Of a stretch of DNA of 64,000 nt, positions 53,326 to 63,440 are shown piece by piece. Source of the stretch: Brienomyrus brachyistius (taxonomy: Eukaryota; Chordata; Actinopteri; Osteoglossiformes; Mormyridae). The stretch's first letter is position 1. Each line of letters starts with the position of its first letter. The stretch spans positions 6,059,829 to 6,123,828 of the forward strand of contig NC_064537.1 of NCBI RefSeq assembly GCF_023856365.1. Direction: 5' to 3'. The position numbers and the translations under genes were made by a program. The notes below the pieces were generated by a model. That model ran no database searches. It was not told the DNA's origin and saw only the letters and a program-made list of their open reading frames with translations.

Positions 53326-54031
53326 GCACCAAAATGTTTTAAATAACTTTAGCGTTATTTTAAAAGAGAACAATCAAGGAAATAAACCTGTTAATTCTTG
53401 TTTAAATAAATTAACGCAAGAGAGTCGGCTCTTTAAAGAAAATACTGTGTGGCTCTATGAGCATGCGCTACATGAGAGCGAGCCAGAGAGGAGAGCGCAT
53501 GCGCTCATTAAAACAGGAATTAACCGCGTTATATCTTGATTATTGAAATGCTTCGAGCGTTTTACTTTATTATTCACATTGGCAGAAAAGTGCTTCATTA
53601 CTTAAAAAACGTTATGGTTATAGGGGTTTATTTGAAATAACAGGCGCTCCGCTGGTGTCGCCATTTTGAAACGGGCTGGCCACTTCGGTCTATCATTTGA
53701 CCGCATTGTTCAAACAGACCTGCCGATTATGGCCGAGGTCTGGGACTCGGTCATTTAGCCTTGGCCTATTAAAGTTTGCTGTTAAAATGCTTTCTTCAAC
53801 CTAACACTGGTAAATACCTCAAGTTTTTCTTCTTATTCTTTAAGCATGTTGATTAAATGTAACGAGTTGAAGTGCTTTCTTTTAAAACGACGTGCTGTAT
53901 GTTGGTTTCACTTGTGCTTGTTTAAACTCGGCATTTGCTCTTTTGCTTCTTTCGGGCATGTTTGTACTTGTTTAAATTCCGCCTGCTTTTCTTTTAAAAT
54001 AACGCTAAAGTTCTTTAAAACATTTTGGTGC
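53326..54031. mobile_element. Inner inverted-repeat segment of the composite element
   Basis: GCACCAAAATGTTTTAAATA with ACTTTAGCGTTATTTTAAAAG (53,326-53,370) is inverted at 53,989-54,031. It may be an independent element inserted next to the right arm, or a second stem of the same element. Confidence 0.7.
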
Positions 54032-54212
54032 TTTTAAAATACGCCGTGGCGCTTGTGCCGCCTACTAACACTACATGGCTGCGGCCGGACGGGTCCCCGC
54101 TGGACGTGTATCTTACATTCGTCCCGTTTGTTTTATTCCTTAAACGTAATTAAAAATACAATATGAATACATGTAATGTATTTTCATTCTATTAAAGTTC
54201 AAAGGCAAGGGA

Positions 54213-54769
54213 CCATACTTTATTACATACGCACGAAAGGGGAAGGGGTCTAAAAATTTGACCGAATTTTGCGTGCGTATGCTGGGGGGGGGGGGGGAGT
54301 GAACCAATTTGAGAAATTTCAAATTTAAGCGTTTCGTTCACGATACCTGACCTGCTGGATTGCATTCCATACGTGCATATAACTCAAAATGCAACATGAG
54401 ATTTTTAAGACGATCGGACTGTTTAAACAATATCTCATAAATTATCTAAAAAAAATACAGGTTGGCAATGCACCACGGACCTCCGAAATATCTGGTTTAG
54501 AAGGTGCTATAACATTATGGAAATGGCGACCCATTTAGTTTTATTTGAAAGTGATTTTATTACGGTAAATCTCATGACATCCCATCTCATTTGTTATCCC
54601 TAAAGTTAACAGGAACGTTTGTAGTTCCAAAAAGCAGTGCATAAGTCGACTGACGATCGCCCGTGCGTACGTACGCGGGGTGGGGGGGTCAACTACCCAG
54701 CGCACGTGTGCTTACAGGGGATGGGGGTTACAAAAATCGGTAAAATGTGCGTACGTACTAAAAGTATGG
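54213..54769. mobile_element. Nested MITE, about 557 bp
   Basis: Termini CCATACTTTATTACATACGC and the inverted CCATACTTTTAGTACGTACG form ~22-bp inverted repeats. It interrupts the right arm of the composite element exactly where homology with the left arm breaks. Interior carries two G-runs and repeated CGTACGTAC / GTGCGTA motifs. Confidence 0.78.
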
Positions 54770-54894
54770 CCCCAACCCTTATCACCCAAACCATATGCCC
54801 CCCTATCGGCAACACGTGTAATAGACTTTTGGAATATTCCTGACACCTACTCACATTCAAATGAAAACACCTGTCTCTTCTTCGTTTTTAATGC

Positions 54895-54900
54895 TTTATT
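54895..54900 (-). terminator. Polyadenylation signal of the minus-strand repeat gene
   Basis: AATAAA on the minus strand (TTTATT on plus), about 80 bases after the stop at 54,980 and about 50 after the alternative-frame stop at 54,951. Confidence 0.55.
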
Positions 54901-54979
54901 TACAAGAATTTACATATTTAAATAGTACTGATAGTCAAAGTTCTATGTTCTCATCCACTATTGGCGTATTCATCTTGCA

Positions 54980-56566
54980 TCATCTCCTCCATTGCCTTGC
55001 CTTGTACTCCTCCATTGCCTTATACTCCTCCTCAATTGCCTTATTCTCCTCCTCCATTGCCTTTCTCTCCTCCTCCTCCCTTGCCTTGTACTCCTTCACC
55101 ATTGCCTTGTACGCCTCCTCCATTGCCTTGTTCTCCTCCTCCATTGCCTTTCTCTCCTCCTCCTCCCTTGCCTTGTACTCCTTCACCATTGCCTTGTACG
55201 CCTCCTCCATTGCCTTGTTCTCCTCCTCCATTGCCTTTCTCTCCTCCTCCTCCCTTGCCTTGTACTCCTTCACCATTGCCTTGTTCTCCTCCATTGCCTT
55301 GCTCTCCTCCTCCTCCCTTGCCTTGTACTCCTTCACCATTGCCTTGTACTCCTCCTCCATTGCCTTGCTCTCCTCCTCCTCCATTGCCTTGCTCTCCTCC
55401 TCCTCCCTTGCCTTGTACTCTTTCACCATTGCCTTGCACTCCTCCATTGCCTTGCTGTCCTCCTCCTCCCTTGCCTTGTACTCCTTCACTATTGCCTTAT
55501 ACTCCTTCACCATTGCCTTGTACTCTTTCACTGTTGCCTTGTACTCCTTCTCCATTGCCTTGCACTCCTCCTCCATTGCCTTGCACTCCTCCTCCATTGC
55601 CTTGCACTCCTCCATTGCCTTGCACTCCTCCTCCTCCCTTGCTTTGTACTCCTTAACCATTGCCTTGTTCTCCTCCTCCACCACCACTGCTTGGCTGTCC
55701 ACCACCACTGCCTGGCTCTCCTCCTCCACCACCACTGCCTGGCTCTCCTCCTCCACCACCACTGCCTGGCTCTCCTCCACCACCACTGCCTGGCTCTCCT
55801 CCTCCACCACTGCCGGGCTCTCCTCCTCCTCCCTTGCCTTGTACTCCTCCTCCATTGCCTTGTACTCCTCCTCCATTGCCTTTCTCTCCTCCTCCTCCCT
55901 TGCCTTGTACTCCTTCACCATTGCCTTGTTCTCCTCCTCCATTGCCTTGTTCTCCTCCTCCATTGCCTTGCTCTCCTCCTCCATTGCCTTGCACTCCTCC
56001 ACCAATCCCTTGCACTCCTCCTCTATTGCCTTGCTCTCCTCTTCTATTGCCTTGTACTCCTCCTCCATTGCCTTGCACTCCTCCTTTATTGCCTTGCACT
56101 CCTCCACCAATCCCTTGCACTCCTCCTCCATTGCCTTGTACTCCTCCTTCATTGCCTTGCACTCCTCCACCAATCCCTTGCACTCCTTCTCCATTGCCTT
56201 GCACTCCTCCACCTTTGCATTGCACTCCACCACCACTGCCTGGCTCTCCTCCTCCTCCACCTCTGACTGGCTCTCCTCCTCCACCACCCTTGCCTGGCTC
56301 TCCTCCTCCACCACCCTTGCCTGGCTCTCCTCTTCCACCACCCTTGCCTGGCTCTCCTCTTCCACCACCACTGCCTGGCTCTCCTCTTCCACCACCATTG
56401 CCTGGCTCTCCACCACCATTGCCTTTTTTCCTTTCCCTTTTTTTGAAAAAAACTTCTTTATCCAGGATATCTTTTTTTTCCCTCCATTTTCCTTCCTTTC
56501 TTTAGCTTCCCCAGCATCGTTTGGTACCGCTGGCAGCCTAAAGCAGTTCAGAGTAAAGCACTTCAT
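54980..56566 (-). CDS. Putative single-exon gene, 528-residue Glu-rich repeat protein
   Basis: ATG at 56,566 on the minus strand; a longer frame to 56,587 exists only through TTG. The N terminus is non-repetitive: MKCFTLNCFRLPAVPNDAGE, then a basic patch with aromatic residues (ISWIKKFFSKKGKGKK, about residues 34-50). Two N-terminal Cys plus the basic patch would suit lipid-anchored membrane attachment, but this is inference. The rest is tandem short repeats: EEESQAVVV near the N terminus, then EEEYKAMEE / EECKAME / EEERKA units, highly charged and predicted helical coiled coil. Stop at 54,980-54,982 (end QWRR). TATAAA lies 64 bases upstream and AATAAA 80 bases downstream, so a compact intronless unit is plausible. 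The family is not recognised. A minisatellite with a chance open frame is the main alternative. Confidence 0.5.
   Translation of the reverse strand: MKCFTLNCFRLPAVPNDAGEAKERKENGGKKKISWIKKFFSKKGKGKKAMVVESQAMVVEEESQAVVVEEESQARVVEEESQARVVEEESQARVVEEESQSEVEEEESQAVVVECNAKVEECKAMEKECKGLVEECKAMKEEYKAMEEECKGLVEECKAIKEECKAMEEEYKAIEEESKAIEEECKGLVEECKAMEEESKAMEEENKAMEEENKAMVKEYKAREEEERKAMEEEYKAMEEEYKAREEEESPAVVEEESQAVVVEESQAVVVEEESQAVVVEEESQAVVVDSQAVVVEEENKAMVKEYKAREEEECKAMEECKAMEEECKAMEEECKAMEKEYKATVKEYKAMVKEYKAIVKEYKAREEEDSKAMEECKAMVKEYKAREEEESKAMEEEESKAMEEEYKAMVKEYKAREEEESKAMEENKAMVKEYKAREEEERKAMEEENKAMEEAYKAMVKEYKAREEEERKAMEEENKAMEEAYKAMVKEYKAREEEERKAMEEENKAIEEEYKAMEEYKARQWRR
54984..56420. repeat. 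Minisatellite of 15-18-bp CTCCTCCATTGCCTTG units
   Basis: About 80 units of CTCCTCCATTGCCTTG with ACTCCT/TTCTCC variants, and a block with CTGCCTGGCTCTCCTCCTCC at 55,670-55,820 and 56,220-56,420. Nearly all length changes keep a multiple of 3. Confidence 0.9.
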
Positions 56567-56629
56567 TTTGAGATGTGTCTCGCTCAATGTCTGATTTGTT
56601 TTGAAGTGGTATTAGTGCCTACAGCTCAG

Positions 56630-56635
56630 TTTATA
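56630..56635 (-). promoter_or_regulatory. TATA box before the minus-strand repeat gene
   Basis: GGTATAAACT on the minus strand, 64 bases upstream of the ATG at 56,566. Confidence 0.5.
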
Positions 56636-56639
56636 CCTT

Positions 56640-58570
56640 CAGAATGATAACATCAGAGTTGTCACGGTAACATTCAGTTCTAGAATTCTATTTGAAAAAC
56701 AACTATAGGTGCCATATTTGGTCAGTGGTTCATTTTTTTTAATTCTTTGCATTTTTAATATGCTTTATTCAGCTCATATTCTACAGCATATATTGTATGA
56801 ATTTCCATATTTTTCTTAATTAGGTTACGCACAGATAATATTCTGTACTTGCAAACAATGCAGAAACCTACCAAACATTGCCGGGCCGTTCCTGTGCTCA
56901 CAGAGCGTAGTGAGCTTTACTTTACTCAGGAAGAGGACAGGCTCACATTTTCTGACCGTGGCCATGCCTTGTGAAAGGTGCTGAACTTAGTGATGAGACA
57001 GTTAATACCGAGATTCTGGAGATCGCCTCCTCAAAGTGAGGCCCAGCGACTTCAAGCTGGGAATCAGGGCTTGCTAAGTTTATGCAATATCACGTGACCG
57101 ATGACTTCCGATTCATCCTGAGGTGTAAGAGGCTTTGAATCCTGTTGGCTCTTCAAAACTTTTATATGAGTGAGATGATTCTGATTAGCAATGGTAGTGG
57201 AGGCCAGTTTAACCAAGGAACCAGCCGTCAGGTGATGGGTCACAGCAAGGAGGGGTATGAAGTTGGGTATCAGTGTTTGGGTACATTTAATGGAGGTGAG
57301 ATAAAACATTTGGTAAGGTTTAGCAGCGTCTGTAATGTCCCTGCATTGTAGACAGAGCTTTCTGGATAGATTCTGGACACACACACACCTGTATTGGACA
57401 AATGAATTCAGAAAATGGATGGATTGCAGTGTTTTTCATATGTTTTCATGAGTGGAAGTGAACTTTTACAGAACTGAGTATTTGAGTAAAATCCTTTTTT
57501 GATTAATCTCATTGCCTGTATTTTTGCCCCTTATTTTGAGTTGTTTTAAATGCTGCACTGTTCAGTTGCAAATGGTAGGTCCCTCTGAATCCCATCTTCG
57601 CTTTTCTCCACCTCATGTTATTCACAGGTATCTGACTCTTGAATCTGGCTGAAATGATCCCAGTCGATTTTCCAATCTCCGCCTTTTCTATTTGGCAGAA
57701 TGCACAGCCTGGATCCAAACTGCCTTCCTTCCCAGTTGGACTAACAGTTGGCTCAACCTGACACTCTATACCATTTAAACCCCAGCTGATCACAGAGCTT
57801 ATTGCAGGATGTGCGTTTATTCCTCTCCATGTGTTGTGGGGCTGCCTTGCCTAACCCCTATAGTAAGGAGAAGGTCATAAACTTGTGGTCTTGTGTTTTA
57901 TTAATTCTGAAATGGGTAAGAAATGAGCAGCAGGACGATATAGAGCTAAAAGGTGCGATTTTTCTAGCACTACGATGTAATCCAAGGAGAAAGGCAGCAC
58001 TGCCTTGCTGAATGTGATTTCTGTGGCAAAAAGATGGTGATATTGCTGGCAAGCGGTCTTTTTATGAAACTCAAATGTAACTCTGTCAAAGTACAATTTT
58101 ACCAGGGTCCCTGAATTCGCTTGAGATGCTCTGTTAAAATAACCTCCCAGAAGACAGAATGAAGCTGTAATTCATACAGGTGGCAAAACTAAAATGTCTC
58201 TTGGTAATTTCATGAGGGCGGTGATGGAATTACAAATGTGCATGTTTTCGGCGAGTGATGGATGAGGTGATATGAAACATGCAGTTGTCTGTAATCGCTG
58301 CAGCTTCGGGGAAAAGACTAGCATCCCTTTAAAATTCATTACATTAGGATGGCAGGCAGAGGTCACTGCAGTTTGGACGTGCCAGGAACAGGAATAAAGC
58401 CAAGTAGAATGTATGGAACTTGCAGTCTGTAATATGTCACAGAGTAAGGCATAACTAAACGCACTGCTGAGCGTAGAGGATTACAGTAGTATAATGCTAA
58501 TCCCTACTATATACACTCCATATACAATACACATTTTATATACATTTTATTATGTATACATATTTTATAT
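56640..58570. other. Intergenic
   Basis: 57,201-57,302 is a diverged copy of 47,150-47,229. A short ATGGATGGATTG remnant lies at 57,415. No gene recognised. Confidence 0.4.
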
Positions 58571-59869
58571 ACAGCTCTGGAAACAAGAGACCGCATGTTA
58601 GAAAGGCTCTTGTAGCTTTAAGGAACACCGGTAAGTGCAAAGGACTGTGGGCGCATGCGTGACGAGAGCGCGCGGGAGAGCCTGCAGGAATAGGCAGCAC
58701 GTCGGCGAGCTGCAGTTTATGTGTAGTTAGTTTAGTTGTTCCTGGCAGTAAATAGAGTCACTGATTAATGTAAGTACTAAGTTTATTGATTATGAGTGAT
58801 AAGTGACGCTGTACTAATTTAGTTTACTTAATTGCGCGGCTAGGTTAACGTGACCTAGCTTGCGTACTGTTATAATTATCGCTGACGAGTGTTCCGTTGT
58901 ACACCTCGGAAAAATATTTGCGTTTATTTCCCGCCCAATCATTCCCTCTAATACGAATTGCTGCTAATGTAATGTATTGTTGTGGGTATAGCCCAACTGT
59001 TAAGGCGATATGGTAAAATTATGCATTATGTTAGTGTATTATGGTAATAACCATTGTAAGCACTGTGGTAATTTGTTTTTCCTGTTCATTTGTTAAAGAA
59101 TCATACATAAATACAAACTTACTTACCAACCCACTTCGTCTGAGTGTGCATCCAACTGACCTCAAATAAGATAAGCCAGAGTACAACTAATTGCTCCCCC
59201 CTCCTGATTGAGAACATGTATCTGGTGAAATACGGTTAGCAGCCCCCCCCCCCCAGAATCATGTCTATCCTGAATCGTGACTGATATCCCACAGCGAGTA
59301 CTACCCTCCTGCAGCAACCCCTTACAGTTTCCCAGGGGAGTGTGGCCCCCCTTTCCCTCACCGCATCAAATTTTTCAGTTTCACTCATTTCTCAGTTTAT
59401 GGATTATGGGTATGAGCCTGTGTAAAATACACATTTTTTTTTGCAAACTCCAGCTTGGCTCTTCCCTGCTTCTCATTGATGAAGGGCTTCTTCCTTGCTT
59501 AATGGGTCTTCACCGCTGCTTCTAGGAGCCTGTCCTACCAGTACACTTCACACTTAATGTTTTCTATTCCTTTTGAAGGTCACTTAAGGTCATCCTCCGA
59601 TTTGTTAGACACTGACGGATAAGTTGATGGTCATCTGTGGCATTAGAAGGTTACTTCTGCCCACTACCTGGCTGGTTTTTGATTTTTCCCAGTGTCTCCT
59701 GCTTCTTCACCCTGTTCTTGTGTACTGCGGTCTTAGAAACTCATGAGCATGGAAGCAGCCTGCCTCACAGTGTAGCCTTCTGCCAGCAGAACCAGGATTA
59801 AACCAGAATTTAACAATGCAGATTTTAAAAAAGTATATAGAGTGGTCTCTTAATGTTTTACAGAGCTGT
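58571..59869. mobile_element. DNA element with AGCTCTG..AAGAGACC inverted termini, interior partly foreign
   Basis: Left end ACAGCTCTGGAAACAAGAGA, right end (inverted) ACAGCTCTGTAAAACATTAA. The right half (CTCATTGATGAAGGGCTTCT) matches the relic at 10,595-10,990. Between about 58,600 and 59,420 the sequence is unlike the element, with CGCATGCGTGACGAGAGCGC near 58,650, and looks like a later insertion. Confidence 0.6.
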
Positions 59870-60592
59870 GTATTGTTTATATGTATTTATTTGATCTTAT
59901 AGCTGCATGTTTGAACCTGAGACCAGTTTTGAAATGGAGTCTGTTTCAGAATACTACATTCACACCCCCAAAACCTTCATATCCCAAATACTGCATCATG
60001 AAAGGTGAAAATTGGTAGGTTTATGCTGGTGAAATAATGAAGATAGATGCTGCTGCTTTTAAATCATTCACAAGGTTGTTTATTGAAATGGTTTATTGAA
60101 TGGCATCTAACAATTTGAAACACATATGGAGGTATAATAGACATTCGCCTCAGAATTATATTTCTGGTATGTAATTTTATCTTTAAAGTGACCTTATTAA
60201 ATTTGTTCCCCGAAGTAGTAATTTCATCCCACACCCTGAGGGCTTTTGCACGCTGGTTATATGTGCTGTTAGTATGCTAACAGCATTTTCTACCCAGGGA
60301 GTCTGATCGAAAACCAAAATCAAGCTGCTGCTGTGAGCTCCTGCTGAGCACCCTGCTTGGAGGCATGTAGACTCGACGGACGCTACGGAGTGTTCCAGTG
60401 ACCGCCCACTAATACATATCTGCATCATATATGTGGGAATGATGAGATTCCTCCCATTGTTCAGCTTAATCTTAATCATTAACAATTGTTTGCTTATAAG
60501 TAAATGAATTTTCTCTCTGTGTTCTTCCTATCACATTCCCTTGGGGTGTATCGTATTACATTTTTAAATGTTTTAATGACATATAGTTTTAG
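59870..60592. other. Intergenic, start of V16 5' flank
   Basis: From about 60,440 it is alignable with 2,350-2,520 (CAGCTTAATCTTAATCATTA; ATAAGTAAATGAATTTTCTC), the V2 flank. Confidence 0.5.
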
Positions 60593-61304
60593 GAACATCA
60601 GCACCTGCACTGTAGTATTCAATTCAATTTATTTTATATAGCGCCTTTTAATAAAGAAAGCCGGAAGACAATGGAGGAGAGGAACCAAAAGCTCCCAAGT
60701 AAGGAGAAAAAAAACCTCTGGGGGTCCAAGGTCAACTGTCTGCCGACCCCCCCTGGGAAAACTAGCATTACCGAAAACAGAAAAGAGTTGACATGCTTGT
60801 GAAAAGAGAGATTTATGCTGGGATTAAGAATGAAGACAAAGTCCATCAATGAGTCCGTTATGCATGTTGGCCTGTGAAGGATGGCCAAGGTCCATTCTCC
60901 ACGTTGGGCTGTGCCGGGTGGCACTGAAGGCTGCACCCACGGTGATATATTTGGTATGACCTATTCGTGATGTCACCCCTCCATGGGACTGACCCAGGAC
61001 TCCAGCTCAGATGCTGCCCACTTCGGGCTCCACCCAGACATGTGGGAAGGCAGAGAGTATGGATGGTCAGAACATGTGTTGACACATAAACGGACAAGCA
61101 TAGTAGATAAAAATGACATGTACAGCAGCACCAGCAGCCATAGTTATGGTGCGGTAGGTCGTGGGCAAGATAAACTGAAGTAATGGGTCTTAAAGGCCGA
61201 GAACGAATCGGCATCCCGAACGTAGGCTGGTAAACCATTCCACAAGTATCAGTCCTACAGTAGTGTGTAAATCTTCCAGAACATCAGCACCTGCACTGTA
61301 GTAT
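60593..61304. repeat. Dispersed-repeat insertion between 26-bp direct repeats
   Basis: A perfect 26-bp direct repeat (ACATCAGCACCTGCACTGTA core) occurs at 60,593-60,618 and 61,279-61,304. The DNA between starts CAATTCAATTTATTTTATAT-AGCGCC, a common teleost dispersed-repeat motif, and is absent from the V2 flank. Confidence 0.7.
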
Positions 61305-61341
61305 CACTCCTCCTGTCCCTTAATACTACAAAGGGCATTCT

Positions 61342-61349
61342 GTGCAAAT
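61342..61349 (+). promoter_or_regulatory. V16 octamer variant
   Basis: GTGCAAAT, as before V2. Confidence 0.55.
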
Positions 61350-61473
61350 GAGTCCCTGTTTCCTTCCTCCCTCCTCATTTAAACAGCACATTGTTGACTC
61401 TCTTTAAACCCTCAGTAGTTCCTAAGGAACACGGTGAAGAGCAGCTCGCAGCAGATCATCTTCAGCACCGACC

Positions 61474-61952
61474 ATGATCTCTGTGTCTGCTGCTGCTGGC
61501 AGCTGCAACCTGTAAATCTCTGTGTTTCTTCAAAAAGAACAAAGATCAACAGAAGAGTGAATAAAGAACCAGCAGTGATGTATGTTAATGATATTGTCTG
61601 TTTCACACTCATATGTACTTTGCTTTCTTCTTGATTACAGGTGTTCACTGTAATGTTCAACTCACACAGCCAGGATCTATGACAGTGAGACCAGGAGAGT
61701 CTCTGACCATCTCCTGTAAAGTCTCTGGTTATTCACTGACTGACAGCAGCTATGCTACACACTGGATCCGACAACCTTCAGGGAAAGAACTGGATTGGGT
61801 TGGTTTTATATGGTATCATGGAATCACTGGTTACAAAGAGTCTCTTAAGAATAAATTCACCATCTCCAGAGACACCTCCAGCAACACAGTATATTTACAA
61901 GGGAGGAGCCTGCAGACTGAAGACACAGCTGTGTACTACTGTGCCAGACGTG
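61474..61952 (+). pseudogene. IGHV: IGHV segment V16 (family B), V exon intact, leader frameshifted
   Basis: V exon 61641-61952: CNVQLTQPGSMTVRPGESLT, Cys23, Trp41 (HWIRQP), Cys104 (YYCARR), CDR1 GYSLTDSSYA, CDR2 IWYHGIT, no stop, good RSS. The leader exon (61474-61511) is two bases shorter than that of V2 within the CTG run, so MISVS is followed by another frame (AAAGSCN), and the join to the V exon at the donor (GTAAAT instead of GTGAGT) is out of phase and soon meets a stop. By normal splicing no signal peptide precedes the domain. It could rearrange but should not be expressed as a receptor unless another start or donor is used. A recent loss, given ~1 kb of flank still close to V2. Confidence 0.88.
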
Positions 61953-61991
61953 CACAGTGAGGGAATGTAACGGGAGAGTGATACAAAAACT
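61953..61991 (+). other. V16 recombination signal (23-bp spacer)
   Basis: CACAGTG 61953-61959, 23-bp spacer, ACAAAAACT 61983-61991. Confidence 0.92.
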
Positions 61992-62044
61992 GGACACCTG
62001 TGCCCACCCCAGGCGGGAGGCCCACCATGCACCGGAGAGCAGTG

Positions 62045-62220
62045 GCGTCAAAAGTACACGCATTCTTCACTCAAGTAGAAGTATAGATACCTGTTTTTAA
62101 AAATACTCTAGCAAAAGTTGAAGTATTGACTTCACTTTTTTACTCAAGTTAAAGTGAAAAGTACAGGCTTTAAAACTTACTTAACGTATAAAAGCATAAA
62201 GTACCCTTGCAAAGCTACCA
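62045..62220. mobile_element. Dispersed DNA repeat (ACTCAAGTAGAAGTATAG type)
   Basis: GTGGCGTCAAAAGTACACGC, TCACTCAAGTAGAAGTATAG and TTTACTCAAGTTAAAGTGAA are typical of a very common teleost non-autonomous repeat, probably hAT-related. Confidence 0.55.
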
Positions 62221-63330
62221 TTTTAGGGCAGAGCTGACTGGACCCCATGTACAAGTATTATGTAGAACGCAAGCAGAGTAAAATAAAGCCACATAAATAT
62301 TTAAAGCTCCAGCGGCCATTACCATCATTACACATGACGATTGCCTTTTTCCTAAACACATCATGCAAAAAATATTATAGTAACTGTAAAAGATGGAGGG
62401 ATTAGATACTCAATGTGCATGGCGTTCAAAAAACTTTATTTGTATGCAAATATATTACGTGTTTGTGTTAGCTAGAAGAACTCAGGCACACACCATAAAC
62501 TACCAAAACCCTCTGTTTAGCTTTGGGACCCCAACCCACAGCAGCAAGGCCCAGGCCCCCACCTGGCCCACCACTGCCGGAAGGGTCCACCCCCCCAGCA
62601 GGACCACGCACAACACCTCCAAACCGCCTCGTCCCACCCCTCCATACAGCACAGGCCCAAAGAGAGGGGATCAAAGGGGCCCCCCCTCAGGCTCCCATCG
62701 CACCCCCCCCCCCCCTCACTCAGTGTGTGTGTATAAGGTGTGTACATGTGGGTGTGTGTGAATGAGTGTGTGAACTGAAGTGTATGCAAACTAAAAACTG
62801 TCATGCATTAAAAGTGAAGGAGGGGTCCGGGTCCTGATTCTCCACCACTGGCAGAATCCTGCGCGCCCCAGCCTCTTCCCCCCCTCCCCCACAAAAAAAA
62901 GGTGTATCAGGACTAGATGGACTGTATGAATAACTGAGGTGCATTAAAATTGGGTGAGCAATTTTCTGCCCCAGTTTGGCCAGCTGATGTCACTGCTAGC
63001 CAAGCAGAAGACTAGAAGACTAAATGAATTAGGTCAGTCTTTATCCTTTGTAGTGCTTATCACATATAAATCTTAAATCTTTAGTTTTAATTGTCACATG
63101 ATTTTTATCTTTTAAAGAAGAAAGCCATATCAAAAACAAGAATAGTATCAGTCTGCAGCACAGGAGGTTAATTTTTAAATATTAGCAAGTAACAGGGATG
63201 ATATGTTCTCTACACCCCCCCAAAAAAAAAAAATATATACACTAATTATTTGAATAGTGTGCCAAGGGGGCGTGGCTGCAGGTGGGTGGGGGATGGGCAG
63301 TGCCCACTGAAATGGCAGACTAAATCACCG
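62221..63330. other. Intergenic, C-rich and TG-rich patches
   Basis: A Pro-rich open frame at 62,520-62,760 is compositional (C-run at 62,704). No gene recognised. Confidence 0.4.
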
Positions 63331-63440
63331 CTGCCACGCCCACCCCCCTCTGGTTGCCACACCCACCCCTCTCTGGTTGCCACGCCCACCCCGCTCTGGT
63401 TGCTACGCCCACCCCCCTCTGGTTGCCACCCCCACCAGTT
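63331..63440. repeat. ~23-bp tandem repeat, five copies
   Basis: Unit GCCACGCCCACCCCCCTCTG plus GTT, with single-base variants. Confidence 0.88.

Larger units (their letters stand above)
52022..54812. mobile_element. Composite DNA element with long terminal inverted repeats
   Basis: Left arm 52,022-52,252 is an imperfect inverted copy of the right arm 54,031-54,812 once a nested insert (54,213-54,769) is removed. Shared landmarks are TTGCCGATAGGGGG, CATATGGTTTGGGTG, CTTTAATAGAAT, ACATTACATGTATT, TACACGTCCAGCGGGG, CCCGTCCGGCCGCAG and GCGTATTTTAAAAG. The interior has a TATA-like GTTATAAAAGG (about 52,353), a donor-like GTGGGTAAGG (about 52,435) and AATAAA (about 53,154), but no long ORF, so it is non-autonomous. 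No convincing target duplication was found. The family is not identified. Confidence 0.8.

Noticed and set aside
54861..56594. 577-codon plus-strand ORF and proline/leucine-rich ORFs opposite the repeat gene
   Set aside because: Complement frames of the same repeat. Only the minus-strand frame has a non-repetitive N terminus plus TATA and AATAAA.
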